Assembly: GCA_964607915.1 (NCBI GenBank)
Contig: CAZSMU010000080.1
Coordinates: forward strand, 1-17,081
Length of the DNA stretch: 17,081 nt
From: JADJPL01 sp964607915
Lineage (GTDB): Bacteria > Bacteroidota > Bacteroidia > Chitinophagales > Saprospiraceae
Reading direction: 5' to 3'
Shown here: positions 15,039-17,081 of the stretch, in pieces
How the letters are laid out: every line of letters begins with the position of its first letter
Position numbering within the stretch: position 1 is the stretch's first letter
Notes under the pieces: generated by a model
Told to the model about the DNA's origin: nothing
What the model saw: only the letters and a program-made list of their open reading frames with translations
Databases searched by the model: none
Translations under genes and position numbers: made by a program

Positions 15039-16181
15039 ATGAGCATACCTTATTCCCGGGTGCCGTCCCCTGCCTTTGTGCTGGATGAGGCGAGGTTGCG
15101 GAAAAACCTGGAACGGATTCAAAGCGTGCAGGAGCGCTCAGGGGCTCAGGTCATCCTGGCCCTCAAAGGTTTTGCTTTCTGGCGGGTATTTCCGATGATC
15201 GGCGAGTACCTGCGCGGCGCAACGGCCAGTTCGCTGTACGAGGCCCGTCTCATCTTCGAGGAAATGGGCGTCCGGGCCCATACGTATGCTCCCGCATACG
15301 GTGATGCCGATTTCGGGGCCATAGCAAGCATGAGCAGCCACCTGACGTTCAACTCTTTGACGCAATTTGAGCGCTTTGCAGGCCATCCTCAACTGCTCGA
15401 CTCCAACACTTCCCTGGGCTTGCGCGTCAACCCCGGATATTCGGATGTCGAGGTGGCTTTGTACAATCCAGCCGACCCCCGGTCGCGGTTAGGGGTGGCC
15501 TGGGACTCCCTGGGCGACCGGCTTCCACCTGGACTGGAAGGTATCCATGTGCATACGCTGTGCGAGTCCTCAGCGGCTGCGACCCGGCAACTCATCGAAA
15601 CAGTGGAACAGCGCCTCGGGGCGCTGCTGCCGGCGTTGAAATGGATCAATTTCGGCGGCGGACACCTGATGACCCGGGCTGGGTATGACCTGGATGTACT
15701 CGTACACGCCCTGCGGGGCTTCATCACACGGCATCCCCATCTGGATGTTTTTCTCGAACCGGGCAGCGCAATAGCCTGGGATACTGGTGAACTGGTGGCC
15801 ACTGTGCTGGATATCGTGGAAAACGCAGGTGTGAAAACCGCTATCCTCGACGTATCCTTCACCGCACACATGCCCGACACTCTCGAAATGCCCTACCGAC
15901 CCCGTATTCTCGGCGCAGGCGACCCCGTGGAAGGCAAACCTTCGTATCGCCTCGGCGGAGTGAGCTGCCTGGCCGGTGATTTCATGGAGTGCTACGCCTT
16001 CGACCGGGAACTGGAAGCGGGCGATCAAATCGTATTTATGGATATGATGCATTATACCATGGTCAAAACGACTATGTTCAACGGGGTCAAACACCCGGAT
16101 ATTTGTATCTGGAGGGAAAACGGCGAGCTGGAAACCGTGCGGCGCTTTGATTTCGAAGACTTTAAACGCCGCCTTTCCTGA
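15039..16181 (+). CDS. nspC: Carboxynorspermidine/carboxyspermidine decarboxylase
   Basis: This fold-type III PLP decarboxylase has 380 residues, near the usual 375-385. It removes CO2 from carboxyspermidine or carboxynorspermidine to give spermidine or norspermidine. The N-terminus PSPAFVLDEARLRKNL is typical. K43 in LALKGFA is the PLP lysine. Other active-site text includes HVHTLCES (H172), the glycine loop FGGGH (205-209), EPGSA (240-244) and the catalytic-cysteine motif SCLAGDF (C310). It is encoded 9 bases after its partner dehydrogenase, and its TGA overlaps the ATG of prmC by one base, so the three genes are probably co-transcribed. The link to the divergent agmatinase gives a complete agmatine-to-spermidine set. 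Confidence 0.95.
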   Translation: MSIPYSRVPSPAFVLDEARLRKNLERIQSVQERSGAQVILALKGFAFWRVFPMIGEYLRGATASSLYEARLIFEEMGVRAHTYAPAYGDADFGAIASMSSHLTFNSLTQFERFAGHPQLLDSNTSLGLRVNPGYSDVEVALYNPADPRSRLGVAWDSLGDRLPPGLEGIHVHTLCESSAAATRQLIETVEQRLGALLPALKWINFGGGHLMTRAGYDLDVLVHALRGFITRHPHLDVFLEPGSAIAWDTGELVATVLDIVENAGVKTAILDVSFTAHMPDTLEMPYRPRILGAGDPVEGKPSYRLGGVSCLAGDFMECYAFDRELEAGDQIVFMDMMHYTMVKTTMFNGVKHPDICIWRENGELETVRRFDFEDFKRRLS

Positions 16182-17062
16182 TGACGGCCAAAGAGGCCTT
16201 CCACGTCCTGGTCGCCGAACTGACCGCGTGCTACGGAGATGCCGCCGAGGCGCGCTCCGTAGCACGCATCTTGTTCGAAGACGGACTCCACATCGGCTAC
16301 CCCCTCTTGAAAGGAGAACTGGAACCTGCCGACCAGCTGTATTTGGCCGCCTGCCGGGAACGCCTTTCGAATGGCGAGCCCATCCAGTACATCACCGGAA
16401 ATGCCTGGTTTTATGGCGACCAGTTTGCGGTTTCCCCTGCTGTGCTGATTCCTCGCCCCGAAACGGAAGAGCTGGTGGAATGGGTGCTGCAATGGCTGGC
16501 CCAAACGGGCAAAAAGGAATCCCCTCCGCGTGTACTCGACGTGGGTACCGGCTCGGGCTGTATCGCAATCGAAATCAAGAAGCGGTATCCCGCATCAGAC
16601 GTCACGGCTTTGGATATCCAGGCAGACGCCCTGGCCCTGGCCCGGCGGAATGCCGCTTCGATTGGCGTTCGAATCCAGTTTCTCGAACAGGATATCCTGG
16701 ATGCCTCTGCCTGGGACCAACTGCCTGCTTTCGATGTGCTGGTGAGCAACCCGCCCTACGTGCTGGAGGCAGAGCGCCCGCAAATGGCCCCACAAGTCAG
16801 GAACTTTGAACCGGATATCGCCCTTTTTGTACCGGATGAGGATCCGCTGCGCTTCTACCAGGCCCTCGGCGCACTGGCCATCCGGAAACTGGACAGCGGC
16901 GGAGCGCTCTTTGCGGAATGTCATTACCTGAAATGCAGGGAGGTGGCAGCCCTGTGGGAGCGCATGGGGCTGAGCGCCATCGAAATCCGTCGCGACCTCT
17001 ACGGCCATGAGCGCATAGTGAAAGCGGGTTCGGGCTTTTCTATGGAGGATGTAACTATTTAG
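16181..17062 (+). CDS. prmC: Peptide chain release factor N5-glutamine methyltransferase
   Basis: PrmC methylates the glutamine of the GGQ motif in release factors 1 and 2 using S-adenosylmethionine, which raises termination efficiency. The protein has 293 residues. It has the family's helical N-terminal domain, GEPIQYITG (65-73) and LIPRPETEELVE (89-100), the SAM-binding VLDVGTGSGCIAIE (118-131), and the catalytic NPPY (190-193) that holds the target glutamine. A C-terminal GHERIV motif is also present. The start overlaps the nspC stop (TGATG), which suggests coupled translation. Co-location with polyamine genes is probably an operon convenience; both relate loosely to translation. There is no sign of truncation: the stop is at 17060-17062, just before the window ends. 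Confidence 0.95.
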   Translation: MTAKEAFHVLVAELTACYGDAAEARSVARILFEDGLHIGYPLLKGELEPADQLYLAACRERLSNGEPIQYITGNAWFYGDQFAVSPAVLIPRPETEELVEWVLQWLAQTGKKESPPRVLDVGTGSGCIAIEIKKRYPASDVTALDIQADALALARRNAASIGVRIQFLEQDILDASAWDQLPAFDVLVSNPPYVLEAERPQMAPQVRNFEPDIALFVPDEDPLRFYQALGALAIRKLDSGGALFAECHYLKCREVAALWERMGLSAIEIRRDLYGHERIVKAGSGFSMEDVTI

Positions 17063-17064
17063 CA

Positions 17065-17079
17065 CCCGCCTATGGCGGG
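17065..17079. terminator. GC-rich hairpin after prmC, possible terminator or repeat
   Basis: CCCGCC and GGCGGG form a 6-bp all-GC stem around TAT, 2 bases after the prmC stop. It could be the stem of an intrinsic terminator or of a short dispersed palindrome. The window ends 2 bases later, so no T-run can be confirmed. Confidence 0.35.
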
Positions 17080-17081
17080 CC

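Noticed and set aside
1..17081. CRISPR arrays, tRNA or rRNA genes, insertion sequences, toxin-antitoxin or phage-defence genes
   Set aside because: Looked for regular direct repeats, cloverleaf-like segments, transposase motifs and small paired genes; none was found.

Overview
The window reads as a gene-dense chromosomal segment of a Bacteroidota bacterium, possibly from the Saprospiria/Chitinophagia side of the phylum (a guess from GC content and gene style only). The phylum call rests on three things seen here: a PorP/SprF-family type IX secretion protein paired with a PorE-like protein, promoters of the Bacteroidota form TAnnTTTG, and A-rich leaders without Shine-Dalgarno sequences. No plasmid, phage, IS, CRISPR, tRNA or rRNA signal was seen, and no gap between genes exceeds 300 bases.

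Region 1 (82-3685, +): a PorP/SprF-like outer-membrane protein, then a large secreted protein with TPR, PD40 propeller and carboxypeptidase-regulatory-like parts. It ends in two SPOR domains where PorE proteins usually carry an OmpA-like domain. Together they look like a surface-anchoring or type IX secretion module fixed to peptidoglycan.

Region 2 (8424-3691, -): a probable four-gene operon of a LysM-repeat exported protein, a PLP enzyme of the cysteine synthase/cystathionine beta-synthase family, and two exported M16 peptidase subunits. One M16 subunit keeps the HxxEH zinc site and the other has lost it. The operon converges with region 1 with only 5 bases between stop codons.

Region 3 (8467-9720): kdsB (CMP-Kdo synthetase, lipopolysaccharide core) on + converges with cdd (cytidine deaminase) on -.

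Region 4 (9906-12566, +): a LYS9-type saccharopine dehydrogenase (lysine metabolism), abutted with no gap by a polytopic flippase-like membrane protein.

Region 5 (12578-17062): an agmatinase-like ureohydrolase (-) diverges from carboxyspermidine dehydrogenase, carboxyspermidine decarboxylase and prmC (+). The three polyamine genes form a coherent route from agmatine through putrescine and carboxyspermidine to spermidine. prmC (release-factor glutamine methyltransferase) is coupled to the decarboxylase by a TGATG overlap.

Most of the window is recognisable. The least ordinary items are the SPOR-ended PorE-like protein, an 11-bp-arm palindrome lying inside its last SPOR domain without changing the domain's length, and the catalytic/non-catalytic M16 pair in an operon with a LysM protein and a CBS-type enzyme. 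I did not find a clearly novel multi-gene system.
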